Assembly: GCA_934292805.1 (NCBI GenBank)
Contig: CAKQXQ010000045.1
Coordinates: 1 to 17,405, forward strand
Direction of reading: 5' to 3'
From: an uncultured Roseburia sp.
GTDB lineage: Bacteria > Bacillota > Clostridia > Lachnospirales > Lachnospiraceae
DNA: 17,405 nucleotides
Below are positions 1 to 6,489 of this stretch, in pieces. Numbering within the stretch: position 1 is the first letter of the stretch; each line of letters begins with the position of its first letter. The position numbers and the translations under genes are program-made. Below the pieces are notes generated by a model, which was given only the letters and a program-made list of their open reading frames with translations, ran no database searches and was not told where the DNA came from.

Positions 1-194
1 CCAATAATATTAGTTTTTCCTGCCGCATTCGGTCCATAAATAACCGAAGAACTTAACCCTTTTATCTCTTTTCCTTTAATTTTTGTCTTCATAAGACTAT
101 AATCTAATCCCTTTTGTTTTGGTGCAGCTACCATTGAAAAGCTTGCCTCGTCTACAAAAGATTTATAATTTTTTGTTTTAAATTCAAGAAGCAT
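1..194 (-). CDS. AAA-family ATPase, N-terminal fragment (runs off left edge)
   Basis: The reading frame starts at ATG 194-192, behind a good Shine-Dalgarno site (GGAGGT at 206-201), and is open to the window edge, so only about 64 N-terminal residues are visible. The protein begins MLLEFKTKNYKSF and reaches a Walker A/P-loop, GPNAAGKT, near its visible end. An early 'F..KNYKSF' strand followed by 'VIYGPNAAGKTN' is typical of SMC/RecF-like or OLD-like AAA ATPases (AAA_15/AAA_21 type). Many of these sit in defence or abortive-infection cassettes, but others are stand-alone genes. The signature and Walker B regions and any C-terminal nuclease domain lie outside the window, so no specific function can be given. 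The segment is visibly more AT-rich than the genes to its right. Confidence 0.75.
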   Translation of the reverse strand, partial: MLLEFKTKNYKSFVDEASFSMVAAPKQKGLDYSLMKTKIKGKEIKGLSSSVIYGPNAAGKTNII

Positions 195-238
195 TTTATT
201 ACCTCCATTCTGCTTATTTTAAACAAAATTGTATTTAT

Positions 239-267
239 ATTATAGTCTTATTGTATAATAGAGTCAA
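239..267 (-). promoter_or_regulatory. sigma-A-type promoter of the AAA ATPase gene
   Basis: Read on the minus strand, TTGACT (267-262) is followed by a 17-nt spacer and a perfect TATAAT (244-239). The start codon of the ATPase gene at 194 lies about 40 nt downstream of the expected transcription start. This is one of the most consensus-like promoters in the window. No operator-like palindrome is obvious next to it. Confidence 0.75.
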
Positions 268-329
268 TTTTTTATTCCTATTTTGCATTATTTCTTCAAA
301 ATCATTTTATTTTTGTTAAGTCAGCTTTT

Positions 330-360
330 TGTAGCGACACTATTTACTAATGCCGCTACA
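330..360 (-). other. stem-loop overlapping the end of the hypothetical gene
   Basis: TGTAGCGACA (330-339) and TGCCGCTACA (351-360) form a 10-bp stem with one G-U pair and an 11-nt loop. It includes the TAG stop codon (358-356) of the gene at 356-673. On the minus strand it is followed by an A-run rather than a U-run, so it is not a canonical intrinsic terminator. It may still stabilise the 3' end of the transcript or slow polymerase. Confidence 0.4.
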
Positions 361-673
361 TTCTCCAGAGTCTCTCTTCCTTCTCTCCCCACAAAAGCAG
401 TTCTTTCATCTGCTCGTCATAGATCGCATCCGGGCGGAAATCCAGGATGATTTTCACAAGGTATGCTTCTTTTTCATCCTTTGGCGCAACACCTTTTAAC
501 TTCTCTTCTAAAAGTTCTTTTAACTGAACCGGCTGTATATCATCCGGGATTTCAAGCCCTTCCAGCCTGGCAAGGACTCCCGCACCATAATAGAATTCAT
601 AATTTCCAAGCATGACAGCCTTTTGCATATTGCATTTAATAATTACGCTCTGACGGGCAATTGATGTAACCAT
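356..673 (-). CDS. hypothetical protein, 105 aa
   Basis: This is a 105-residue soluble protein, starting MVTSIARQSVIIK and ending EERLWRM. I do not recognise a family. There is no signal peptide or convincing membrane segment. The middle is rich in Leu, Lys and Glu (residues about 45-70), suggesting a helical region, and the C-terminus is charged. The ATG at 673-671 has only a diffuse purine-rich leader (AAGGAAAGAGAGAAG), so initiation may be weak. The next in-frame Met (residue 16) has no better ribosome-binding site. It lies about 118 nt downstream of spoVAB on the same strand, with its own extended -10 promoter in between, so it need not be part of the spoVA transcript. The evidence for it being a gene is its length and composition and the absence of a competing frame. 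Confidence 0.6.
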   Translation of the reverse strand: MVTSIARQSVIIKCNMQKAVMLGNYEFYYGAGVLARLEGLEIPDDIQPVQLKELLEEKLKGVAPKDEKEAYLVKIILDFRPDAIYDEQMKELLLWGEKEERLWRM

Positions 674-770
674 AAATCTTCTCTCTTTCCTTTTATCTTT
701 ATTGTGCTTTTCTGCTCAAAAGTTCGCTATATATCAAATAGATATCTTTTGCATCCACGATATTAACAGA

Positions 771-779
771 ATTATATCA
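771..779 (-). promoter_or_regulatory. extended -10 promoter candidate for the 105-aa gene
   Basis: On the minus strand the sequence TGATATAAT (779-771) is a TGn extended -10 element joined to a perfect TATAAT. It lies just past the stop of spoVAB, about 100 nt before the ATG at 673. The -35 position would fall at the very end of spoVAB and shows no clear match, which an extended -10 can tolerate. Confidence 0.4.
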
Positions 780-791
780 CAGAATCTCTCC

Positions 792-1220
792 TTACTGTGC
801 TGCCATATGAAAAAAGAAGTAATAGCATGCCCCGATGCACTTTCCCGCAGCCATCGCGATCATTACCCAGGGCAACCCCTGGCTGATTTTAAATCTTCTG
901 AACAAAATCGGAAAGGTGTTCAGTATCTCTGCCAAAGCCACAGAAATACATCCGACAAAAATCCCCGCACAAAGTCCATAAATACAGAGCAGCCAGCTGC
1001 CTGAAAGAACTGGCATATCGGTAAATACTGAGACAACGCATCCAAAGATCCCACCCAGTACGATCATATTTTCAAACAGCAGGGTTTGTGCCGCCTTGTT
1101 ACTCTTGGCGATCATACGCGGTACAACCCCGATCACTATAATGAAGGCAAACGTGCCTGCTGCAACTGCAGTTCCTGCTGCAAGACCGATAAATCCAAGA
1201 AACAAATGTTTAATCCACAT
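792..1220 (-). CDS. spoVAB: stage V sporulation protein AB (SpoVAB)
   Basis: This 142-residue protein is almost entirely hydrophobic, with four to five membrane spans (about residues 5-32, 47-66, 72-98 and 115-137). Its length and sequence style match SpoVAB, about 140 aa in Bacillus. In Bacillus the spoVA operon is expressed in the forespore. Its products move Ca-dipicolinic acid into the developing spore and release it at germination, and SpoVAA and SpoVAB are inner-membrane members of that set whose exact job is less clear. The ATG at 1220 lies inside the end of spoVAA (11-bp overlap, with only a weak GGGG upstream), pointing to translational coupling. The other spoVA genes (C, D, E) do not follow. 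The gene ends at 792 and an unrelated gene comes next. Confidence 0.88.
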   Translation of the reverse strand: MWIKHLFLGFIGLAAGTAVAAGTFAFIIVIGVVPRMIAKSNKAAQTLLFENMIVLGGIFGCVVSVFTDMPVLSGSWLLCIYGLCAGIFVGCISVALAEILNTFPILFRRFKISQGLPWVMIAMAAGKCIGACYYFFFHMAAQ

Positions 1221-1857
1221 CGATATTATGTCCCCGTTTCTCCGAATTTTCTATCAGTGCATCAAAAAGATCCGATTCGTATTTACACATTTCAATCTGG
1301 ATCGGCGTCGGATCCGATGTGATTTTTTCACGCCCCACATGATTGAAAAAGACAAGAATCCCAACTGAAAGTCCGATGCAATAGCAGATTTCGATTTCTG
1401 TAAATCCGTCGGATTTTGTCCCTGTGACCTGATAATAGAATTTTGCAAATATATCTGATACTCCGACATCATTATTAAAAGCCATGATCGTAAATGCTGC
1501 CCCGAAGAAAATAATTATGCAAAGCAGCACCGTTTTCCCTCTGCTTATCCACACAGACTTTGCCGGTTCCCCTTTATATTCCACAATAAAGTCTTTTTCT
1601 CCTTCATTATTTACAATAAGAAGTGGATATTCCTCATGGATCAGCTCAATGATTTTCAATACAGAAAAAACGACCAGTGTATTTTCTCTTTTACTGGTAT
1701 CGATGTCGGAAAACGAATAGATTTTCTTCTGCTTCAGCTGACGCAATAGTGCCTTGTCTGTACACTCCATCTTTGCAATGTCCGACAGTTTTACATGCCG
1801 GTCTGTCACGACCGTATCCTGACCTATTTTTAAATACAATGTCTGATTTGCGTTCAT
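1210..1857 (-). CDS. spoVAA: stage V sporulation protein AA (SpoVAA)
   Basis: This 215-residue protein matches SpoVAA in length (about 206 aa in Bacillus), architecture and direct coupling to spoVAB. The N-terminal about 100 residues form a soluble domain beginning MNANQTLYLKIGQ. Two membrane spans follow (about 104-126 and 154-172), then a charged C-terminal tail ending NIDVD. The start ATG at 1857-1855 overlaps the TGA of the short upstream gene as ATGA, so all three genes (62-aa ORF, spoVAA, spoVAB) are likely one transcript with coupled translation. Expected role: forespore inner-membrane component linked to dipicolinate uptake during sporulation. Identification is by recognition and context, with no search run. 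Confidence 0.87.
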   Translation of the reverse strand: MNANQTLYLKIGQDTVVTDRHVKLSDIAKMECTDKALLRQLKQKKIYSFSDIDTSKRENTLVVFSVLKIIELIHEEYPLLIVNNEGEKDFIVEYKGEPAKSVWISRGKTVLLCIIIFFGAAFTIMAFNNDVGVSDIFAKFYYQVTGTKSDGFTEIEICYCIGLSVGILVFFNHVGREKITSDPTPIQIEMCKYESDLFDALIENSEKRGHNIDVD

Positions 1858-2042
1858 TCTATTTCTCCGATCACCATTTCTTCCAATATCATATTTTGCA
1901 CAAATATCCCATCCGTTTTCTGATCATCCTTTTTTCCATTCCAGAAATAAAGAATTGTACCTCCTGCCAGCACAAACACGATCAAAAGTATCATCCATAT
2001 CCTGTATTTTTTCTCCTTCAATTTTCTGCACACCTCTTTCAT
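1854..2042 (-). CDS. short single-span membrane protein ahead of spoVAA
   Basis: The reading frame can open at a TTG (2066), but the ATG at 2042 is preferred because GGAAG lies about 7 nt upstream, giving a 62-residue protein. It has a basic N-terminus (MKEVCRKLKEKKYR), one strong transmembrane helix (about residues 15-34, IWMILLIVFVLAGG...) and a short acidic tail ending MVIGEIE. This looks like a single-pass protein with N-in topology. Its TGA overlaps the spoVAA start as ATGA. I recognise no family, and Bacillus spoVA operons do not start with such a gene as far as I know. By position it may be a forespore membrane protein, or simply a translation leader for spoVAA. Confidence 0.6.
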   Translation of the reverse strand: MKEVCRKLKEKKYRIWMILLIVFVLAGGTILYFWNGKKDDQKTDGIFVQNMILEEMVIGEIE

Positions 2043-2089
2043 CTGCTTTCTTCCAGTCCCCTGCAATGATATAAATTTCCAGTCACCAA

Positions 2090-2118
2090 TATTATTTTTA
2101 TTTTTTTACAAAATATAC
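2090..2118 (-). promoter_or_regulatory. forespore (sigma-G/sigma-F-like) promoter candidate for the spoVA cluster
   Basis: On the minus strand GTATA (2118-2114) is followed by a 17-nt spacer and AATAATA (2096-2090). The Bacillus sigma-G consensus is close to GHATR, 17-18 nt, CATWHTA; this site misses only the first C of the -10. It lies about 45 nt before the ATG of the short membrane-protein gene, and spoVA in Bacillus is under forespore sigma control. The surrounding sequence is very AT-rich, so a chance match is possible. Confidence 0.4.
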
Positions 2119-2179
2119 ATTTGCATCACATTGCATTTTTCACTGAAACATGTTACTTTTTCATAGGACTGTTTTTAAA

Positions 2180-2209
2180 TTGATATTTAGGGTATCCTTT
2201 TTAGATACT
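2180..2209 (+). promoter_or_regulatory. weak promoter candidate with small inverted repeat, exporter pair
   Basis: TTGATA (2180-2185) is followed 18 nt later by GATACT (2204-2209), a moderate sigma-A-like pair about 25 nt before the chosen start codon. The -10 overlaps an inverted repeat, GTATC (2192-2196) and GATAC (2204-2208), which could be an operator half-site pair or chance. No other promoter is visible before the gene. Confidence 0.3.
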
Positions 2210-2233
2210 ATTTTATAAATGAAAGAGGAAATT

Positions 2234-3010
2234 ATGGCAGTAACGAAAGAAATTCTGACTCTGGCTGTTGAGACCGGAGATGCGCTGCTCCGCAACGGGG
2301 CAGAAGTTTACCGTGTTGAGGACACGGTACTTCATATTTTAAAAGCTTACGGAATCACTGACTGTGATGTCTATGTATTATCGAATGGTATTTTTGCGAG
2401 TGCAAATGAAAATAAAGAAGATGCGTGCAGTATGATAAGACACGTTCCGCTTGGGTCTACCCATCTTGGCCGGATCGCTGCCCTAAACCAGCTTTCCAGG
2501 GAGATCTGTTCCCATGAATGCTCTCTTAGTGACGCATGGGGCCGGCTGGAACAATGCAGAACAATCCCTAATTACAGAAAACTGACCAACGTTTTTTTCT
2601 GTGGTCTTGGAAGTGCCGGATTCAGCTATCTTTTCGGTGGAACAGGTCTGGATGCATTTGTTGCTTTTTTCATCGGTCTGGTTCTTCAGATATTTTTATT
2701 TGCTACTGACCGCCATCTGGAATCAAAGTTTATTACAAATATTTTAGGAAGTGCCCTTGTTACCTTTTTAAGCCTTATCGTTTTATCCTGCGGTCTTCCG
2801 ATCTTACAGGATAAGGTTGTCATCGGTGATATTATGCCACTTGTTCCCGGAATCGCATTGACAACTTCCATCCGTGATTTTTTTAACGGAGATTATCTTT
2901 CCGGTACGATCCATATGATCGACGCGATCTTAACCGCTTTCAGTATCGCTGTTGGTGTCGGTGCAGTTATTACGATTTATCAGATTCTTACAGGAGGTGC
3001 CTTGTTATAA
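2234..3010 (+). CDS. threonine/serine exporter family protein, YjjP-like (ThrE N-terminal half)
   Basis: This 258-residue protein belongs to the ThrE/DUF1212 family. The first about 120 residues form the cytosolic domain, with the typical 'TGDALLRNGAEVYRVED' helix near the start. About five membrane helices follow (about residues 122-255), with 'LVPGIALTTSIRDFFNGD' between them as in family members. An upstream in-frame ATG (2219) lacks a ribosome-binding site, while the ATG at 2234 follows AGAGG at a 5-6 nt spacing, so 2234 was chosen. The family exports threonine, serine or small dicarboxylates in characterised cases (Corynebacterium ThrE; Escherichia coli YjjP/YjjB for succinate). The substrate here cannot be read from sequence. 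It joins the next gene as TAATG and the two presumably form one carrier. Confidence 0.87.
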   Translation: MAVTKEILTLAVETGDALLRNGAEVYRVEDTVLHILKAYGITDCDVYVLSNGIFASANENKEDACSMIRHVPLGSTHLGRIAALNQLSREICSHECSLSDAWGRLEQCRTIPNYRKLTNVFFCGLGSAGFSYLFGGTGLDAFVAFFIGLVLQIFLFATDRHLESKFITNILGSALVTFLSLIVLSCGLPILQDKVVIGDIMPLVPGIALTTSIRDFFNGDYLSGTIHMIDAILTAFSIAVGVGAVITIYQILTGGALL

Positions 3011-3456
3011 TGATCATACAGTTTCTTGTCAGTCTTTTTGCAACACTCTCCTTTGCAGTATTGTTCAGTGCAGAAAAAAAGCAGCTGCTTTTCTGTGGAC
3101 TTACCGGTGCGATCGGATGGATGGTCTATCTTATCTGTCTGCAGTATCACAGCTCCACAGCAATCTCCAATCTGATTGCAACCTTTGCACTGACGCTGGT
3201 TGCCAGAACTCTCTCCGCTATCAGAAGAACTCCTGTCACGGTTTATCTTCTGACAGGGATTTTCCCTCTGGTTCCCGGAGCCGGAATTTATTACACTTCT
3301 TATTATTTTATTATGGGAAAAATGGATCAGTTTTCACAATACGGTATCAGTACCATCAAAGTTGCCGGTTCCATCGTGCTCGGCATCATTTTTGGATTTG
3401 CCCTACCGCAAAAGCTTTTTAACAGACTCTCCGATGTGATTCACCGTAATCACTAG
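3010..3456 (+). CDS. threonine/serine exporter family protein, YjjB-like partner
   Basis: This 148-residue integral membrane protein has about four hydrophobic spans (residues about 3-22, 28-66, 77-100 and 117-137). It carries the motif 'FPLVPGAGIYYTSYYF', typical of the YjjB/DUF3815 half of the ThrE superfamily. In some bacteria the two halves are fused; here they are separate genes sharing one base (TAATG), implying coupled translation and a fixed subunit ratio. The frame ends at TAG 3454-3456, seven bases before the terminator hairpin. Expected role: membrane partner of the preceding gene in efflux of small amino or organic acids. The substrate is not determined. Confidence 0.85.
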   Translation: MIIQFLVSLFATLSFAVLFSAEKKQLLFCGLTGAIGWMVYLICLQYHSSTAISNLIATFALTLVARTLSAIRRTPVTVYLLTGIFPLVPGAGIYYTSYYFIMGKMDQFSQYGISTIKVAGSIVLGIIFGFALPQKLFNRLSDVIHRNH

Positions 3457-3462
3457 AATAAC

Positions 3463-3540
3463 AAAACAGGACACTGCTGTTTCTGGATGAACCGGTATAA
3501 CAAAATGCCGGTACGATCTAGATCTGCAGTGTCCTGTTTT
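3463..3540. terminator. large bidirectional terminator hairpin between convergent genes
   Basis: AAAACAGGACACTGC (3463-3477) and GCAGTGTCCTGTTTT (3526-3540) are perfect 15-bp inverted copies. Inside them sits a second hairpin, ACCGGTAT (3491-3498) with ATGCCGGT (3505-3512). Both strands leave the stem through a T-run, so the element can end the plus-strand exporter operon and the minus-strand relQ/ABC-F operon. At 78 nt it is much larger than usual terminators. Confidence 0.8.
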
Positions 3541-3556
3541 TATTATCCGGAAAAAT

Positions 3557-5458
3557 TTATTTCTCAGCTTCGATCCGCTGGGCAAGATCTTCAAGGTACT
3601 CCCAGCGCTCCATCTTTTCTTCGAGAAGACGTTCTGTCTCTTCTTTTTCTTTTGTGATCTCGTTCAGCTTGACGAAATCACTGCTGAATTTCAACGTCTG
3701 ATTTTCAAGGTCTGTAATCTTTTCCTCTAAGGATGCGATATCATCTTCAATCGTTTCGTATTCCTTCTGCTCTTTGTAACTAAATTTTAATTTACGTTCA
3801 GACTTCCATGTATCTTTCGAATTTACAGACGTATTTTTGGCTGTATCTGCCACATACCCTTCAGACTGCGTATCCATAATCTGTCCTGCAGGTGTTCTTC
3901 CTTCCTCAAGAAGTCGATTCTCATAGTCCGTATAGCCGCCCTCATACTGTCTTATCTGACCGTTTTCTTCAAATGCAAAAATACGGCTGACAACACGATC
4001 CAGGAAATATCTGTCGTGGGATACTGTAATCACTATTCCATCATAGGTATCCAGATAATCTTCAAGAATTGTCAGTGTACGTATATCAAGATCATTCGTC
4101 GGCTCATCTAAGATAAGTACATTCGGTGCTTCCATCAGTACCCGCAAAAGATTCAGCCGGCGTTTCTCACCACCGGAAAGCTTTCCGATCGGACTGTACT
4201 GCTGGGATGACGGAAAAAGAAAACGTTCCAGCATATTGGAAGCAGATACCAGTCCGTCTTTTGTCCTGACGAATTCTGCTGTGTTTTTAATATAATCGAT
4301 CACCTTTTCATCTGGATCCATGTATGCAATCCCGGCATCCTTTGAATTCTCGATCTCCTGTGTGTAATACCCGATCTTTATGGTCTGTCCGACTGTGACG
4401 CTGCCTGAATCCGGGCAAAGACGTCCGTCTATGATCTTCATGAGAGTTGTCTTGCCGCTTCCATTCGCTCCGACGAATCCAATCCGGTCGTTTTTCAGAA
4501 AAATGTAGGTAAAATCAGAGATCAGAACTTTTCCATCATAGCTTTTGGATATATTATCAAGCTCTATTGTTGTCTTACCCATTCTGGAACTGATCGAGCT
4601 CATCTCAACGCTTCCGTCTGCCTCCGGTGCAGTCTGGTCTTTTAACTTCTCATAACGCTGGATTCTTCCCTTTTGCTTGGTAGTACGTGCTTTTGCACCC
4701 TTTCTGATCCACTCTAACTCCTTGCGTAAGATTGCCTGCCTCTTTCGTTCGCTTACCTGCTGCATCTCTTCACGCTCTGCTTTAAGCTCCAGATATCCGG
4801 AATAATTTGCATCATAGCTGTAGATCATTCCCCTGTCGACTTCAACGATCCGGTTACACACACTGTCAAGGAAATAACGGTCATGAGTTACCATGATCAA
4901 TGCGCCACGCCATCTTTTCAGATAATCTTCCAGCCATTCTGCCATGGCTGCGTCCAAATGGTTCGTCGGCTCGTCTAATACAAGCACATCACATGGTATC
5001 AGCAATGCTGCCACCAGTGCCAGTCTCTTTCTCTGACCACCGGAAAGTTCTCCTGCCTTCTGTTCAAAGTTCGTGATTCCAAGTTTTGTCATCATCGACT
5101 TTGCATCACTTACAAGCGTCCACGAATCTGCATGATTTCCTTCATATTTTTTTGCAGGTGTTCCATCTCCAACATAATTCTGACAACTCTGGGCGATCAC
5201 CGTGTCAATAACTGACAATTCCGGGTCAAACACCGGATTCTGCGGCAAATACCGGACCACAATATGATTGGCACGTATCACCTGTCCCGCATCCGGTTCC
5301 TCGATTCCTGCGACGATCTTTAGAAGAGTAGATTTGCCGGTACCATTTATCCCGATCACTCCTACTTTTTCTTTTTCCTGCAAATAGAAAGAAGCTTTAT
5401 CAAAAAGCTTCCTTTCTGTGTATGTCTTTGTAATTTCCGTTATATTAATGATGTTCAT
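3557..5458 (-). CDS. ABC-F family ATPase, Uup/YdiF-like with C-terminal coiled coil
   Basis: This 633-residue soluble protein has two ABC domains and no membrane span. The first has Walker A GINGTGKST (36-44), signature LSGGQ (138-142) and Walker B VLVLDEPTNHLD (158-169). The second has Walker A GANGSGKTT (330-338), signature LSGGE (427-431) and Walker B VLILDEPTNDLD (447-458). The interdomain linker (about 228-275, including ELEWIRKGAKARTTKQKGR) is the segment that reaches the P-site tRNA in ABC-F proteins. A Glu/Lys-rich C-terminal coiled coil (about 560-633) places it near Uup rather than the short antibiotic-resistance types. Expected role: binding the ribosomal E site to relieve stalled or mispositioned translation. 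It overlaps relQ by ATGA and is its downstream partner. Drug resistance is possible but not indicated. Confidence 0.92.
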   Translation of the reverse strand: MNIINITEITKTYTERKLFDKASFYLQEKEKVGVIGINGTGKSTLLKIVAGIEEPDAGQVIRANHIVVRYLPQNPVFDPELSVIDTVIAQSCQNYVGDGTPAKKYEGNHADSWTLVSDAKSMMTKLGITNFEQKAGELSGGQRKRLALVAALLIPCDVLVLDEPTNHLDAAMAEWLEDYLKRWRGALIMVTHDRYFLDSVCNRIVEVDRGMIYSYDANYSGYLELKAEREEMQQVSERKRQAILRKELEWIRKGAKARTTKQKGRIQRYEKLKDQTAPEADGSVEMSSISSRMGKTTIELDNISKSYDGKVLISDFTYIFLKNDRIGFVGANGSGKTTLMKIIDGRLCPDSGSVTVGQTIKIGYYTQEIENSKDAGIAYMDPDEKVIDYIKNTAEFVRTKDGLVSASNMLERFLFPSSQQYSPIGKLSGGEKRRLNLLRVLMEAPNVLILDEPTNDLDIRTLTILEDYLDTYDGIVITVSHDRYFLDRVVSRIFAFEENGQIRQYEGGYTDYENRLLEEGRTPAGQIMDTQSEGYVADTAKNTSVNSKDTWKSERKLKFSYKEQKEYETIEDDIASLEEKITDLENQTLKFSSDFVKLNEITKEKEETERLLEEKMERWEYLEDLAQRIEAEK

Positions 5459-6117
5459 AAAACAGTATTTTTATCTTCCTCCTGTGCTGCTCTTGCTTCC
5501 GCGATCGCTTCATTCAGCTGGAGCATCTTCGCATCCAGCATAGATACGATTTCCGAACATTCTCTCAGATCACGGCTGATATATTCCGGTGCATTTCCTT
5601 CAAACTTATAATAAATCTTATGTTCCAGACTTGCCCAGAAATCCATCGCCATCGTTCTGATCTGAATCTCTACTTTCGTGTCAACGACACGGTCAGAAAG
5701 AAAAATCGGAACTGTAACCAGCATATGATAGCTCTTATATCCACTCTCCTTCGGATGTCTGATATAATCCTTGACTGATACGACTGTGAGATCATTCTGT
5801 TTTCCGATCATCTCAGCCAGACGGTAAATATCCGATGTGAAAGAACACACAATACGGATTCCCGCTATATCATTTATGTAATCCACCATGTTATCAATGG
5901 AACTCTCATAACCATAACGCTTCAGTTTCTTAACAATGCTTTCCGGTGTCTTGATTCTTGACTTAATGTATTCGATTGGGTTATACTGATGCACCTGCTG
6001 GAACTCATCGTTCAAAATCTCAACCTTCGTGCTGACTTCCTTGAGTGCTGACCGGTATAAAAAAATAATTGTATTCCAACTATCTACCCCTTCGCTTAAG
6101 GTAAATGGTCTATCCAT
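5455..6117 (-). CDS. relQ: small alarmone synthetase, RelQ-type GTP pyrophosphokinase
   Basis: This 220-residue single-domain RelA/SpoT synthetase lacks the hydrolase, TGS and ACT domains of the long enzyme. Diagnostic motifs are YINDIAGIRIV (80-90, catalytic Asp83), GYKSYH (126-131), VEIQIRT (149-155, catalytic Glu150) and ASLEHKIYYK (162-171). The length matches RelQ/YjbM-type enzymes (about 210-220 aa). It transfers pyrophosphate from ATP to GTP or GDP, making (p)ppGpp. The frame is open upstream to 6198, but ATG 6117 has a perfect GGAGG six bases upstream, whereas the 6198 ATG lies inside the promoter -10. The gene is followed with an ATGA overlap by the ABC-F gene. RelP-type membership is possible, but the last about 35 helical residues fit RelQ better. 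Confidence 0.88.
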   Translation of the reverse strand: MDRPFTLSEGVDSWNTIIFLYRSALKEVSTKVEILNDEFQQVHQYNPIEYIKSRIKTPESIVKKLKRYGYESSIDNMVDYINDIAGIRIVCSFTSDIYRLAEMIGKQNDLTVVSVKDYIRHPKESGYKSYHMLVTVPIFLSDRVVDTKVEIQIRTMAMDFWASLEHKIYYKFEGNAPEYISRDLRECSEIVSMLDAKMLQLNEAIAEARAAQEEDKNTVL

Positions 6118-6188
6118 AATATTCCTCCAATAATAAATTCCCCTCTTGTAAAAAAAGCTTTTGTCCATAAGCAATTTATACTCCTTAA

Positions 6189-6197
6189 AGTATACCA
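6189..6197 (-). promoter_or_regulatory. extended -10 promoter of relQ/ABC-F
   Basis: On the minus strand TGGTATACT (6197-6189) is an extended -10 element (TGn plus TATACT). A partial -35 (TCGCCA) lies 18 nt upstream. The expected transcript start near 6182 gives a leader of about 65 nt before ATG 6117. The leader contains AAAAGCTTTT, which could form only a tiny hairpin. Confidence 0.55.
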
Positions 6198-6310
6198 TAC
6201 TTTTCTATGATATGGCGACATATTTAAAAACTTTACAAAAATTTAAGCACATATCATTATAAGGCTTCATCATCGCTTACTTTGTCGGAATTTTTGGTAT
6301 TTATATCAAA

Positions 6311-6357
6311 TAAAAACTCCCGGTGTGGGTTCCTGCTAAAATCCACTTGCCGGGAGT
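6311..6357 (-). terminator. intrinsic terminator (second of two) after the P-type ATPase
   Basis: ACTCCCGG (6316-6323) and CCGGGAGT (6350-6357) form an 8-bp GC-rich stem, with inner pairing GTGGGT/ATCCAC. Read on the minus strand the stem is followed by TTTTTATTT. The orientation fits termination of transcripts coming from the ATPase gene, insulating relQ. Confidence 0.8.
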
Positions 6358-6383
6358 CTGTAATTGATTGACCGGATTACATC

Positions 6384-6432
6384 AAAAACAGAGTCAGCAT
6401 CCATGACATCCTGCCATAAATTACTGACTCTG
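6384..6432 (-). terminator. intrinsic terminator (first of two) after the P-type ATPase
   Basis: CAGAGTCAG (6389-6397) and CTGACTCTG (6424-6432) form a perfect 9-bp stem with a 26-nt loop. On the minus strand it is followed by TTTTTG. It lies 57 nt past the ATPase stop codon and about 27 nt before the second terminator. Confidence 0.7.
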
Positions 6433-6489
6433 ATTTCTATTTCACTGTTTTTCTACTGTAATATCCGCAAACTATCATCCGTTACATTC

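Larger units (their letters stand above)
6118..6489. other. gene-free intergenic stretch between the P-type ATPase and relQ
   Basis: These 372 bases hold no convincing gene. From the ATPase side they contain two minus-strand terminators (6384-6432 and 6311-6357), then an AT-rich stretch with an isolated TATAAT-like box near 6250 on the minus strand lacking a good -35, and then the relQ promoter (6189-6197) and leader. Open frames crossing this region on either strand have no ribosome-binding sites. Confidence 0.7.

Noticed and set aside
1254..1472. 72-aa minus-strand frame within spoVAA
   Set aside because: It is out of frame inside spoVAA and is explained by spoVAA coding.
6118..6198. N-terminal extension of relQ to the upstream ATG
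   Set aside because: That ATG overlaps the extended -10 promoter and lacks a ribosome-binding site, whereas ATG 6117 has GGAGG at ideal spacing.
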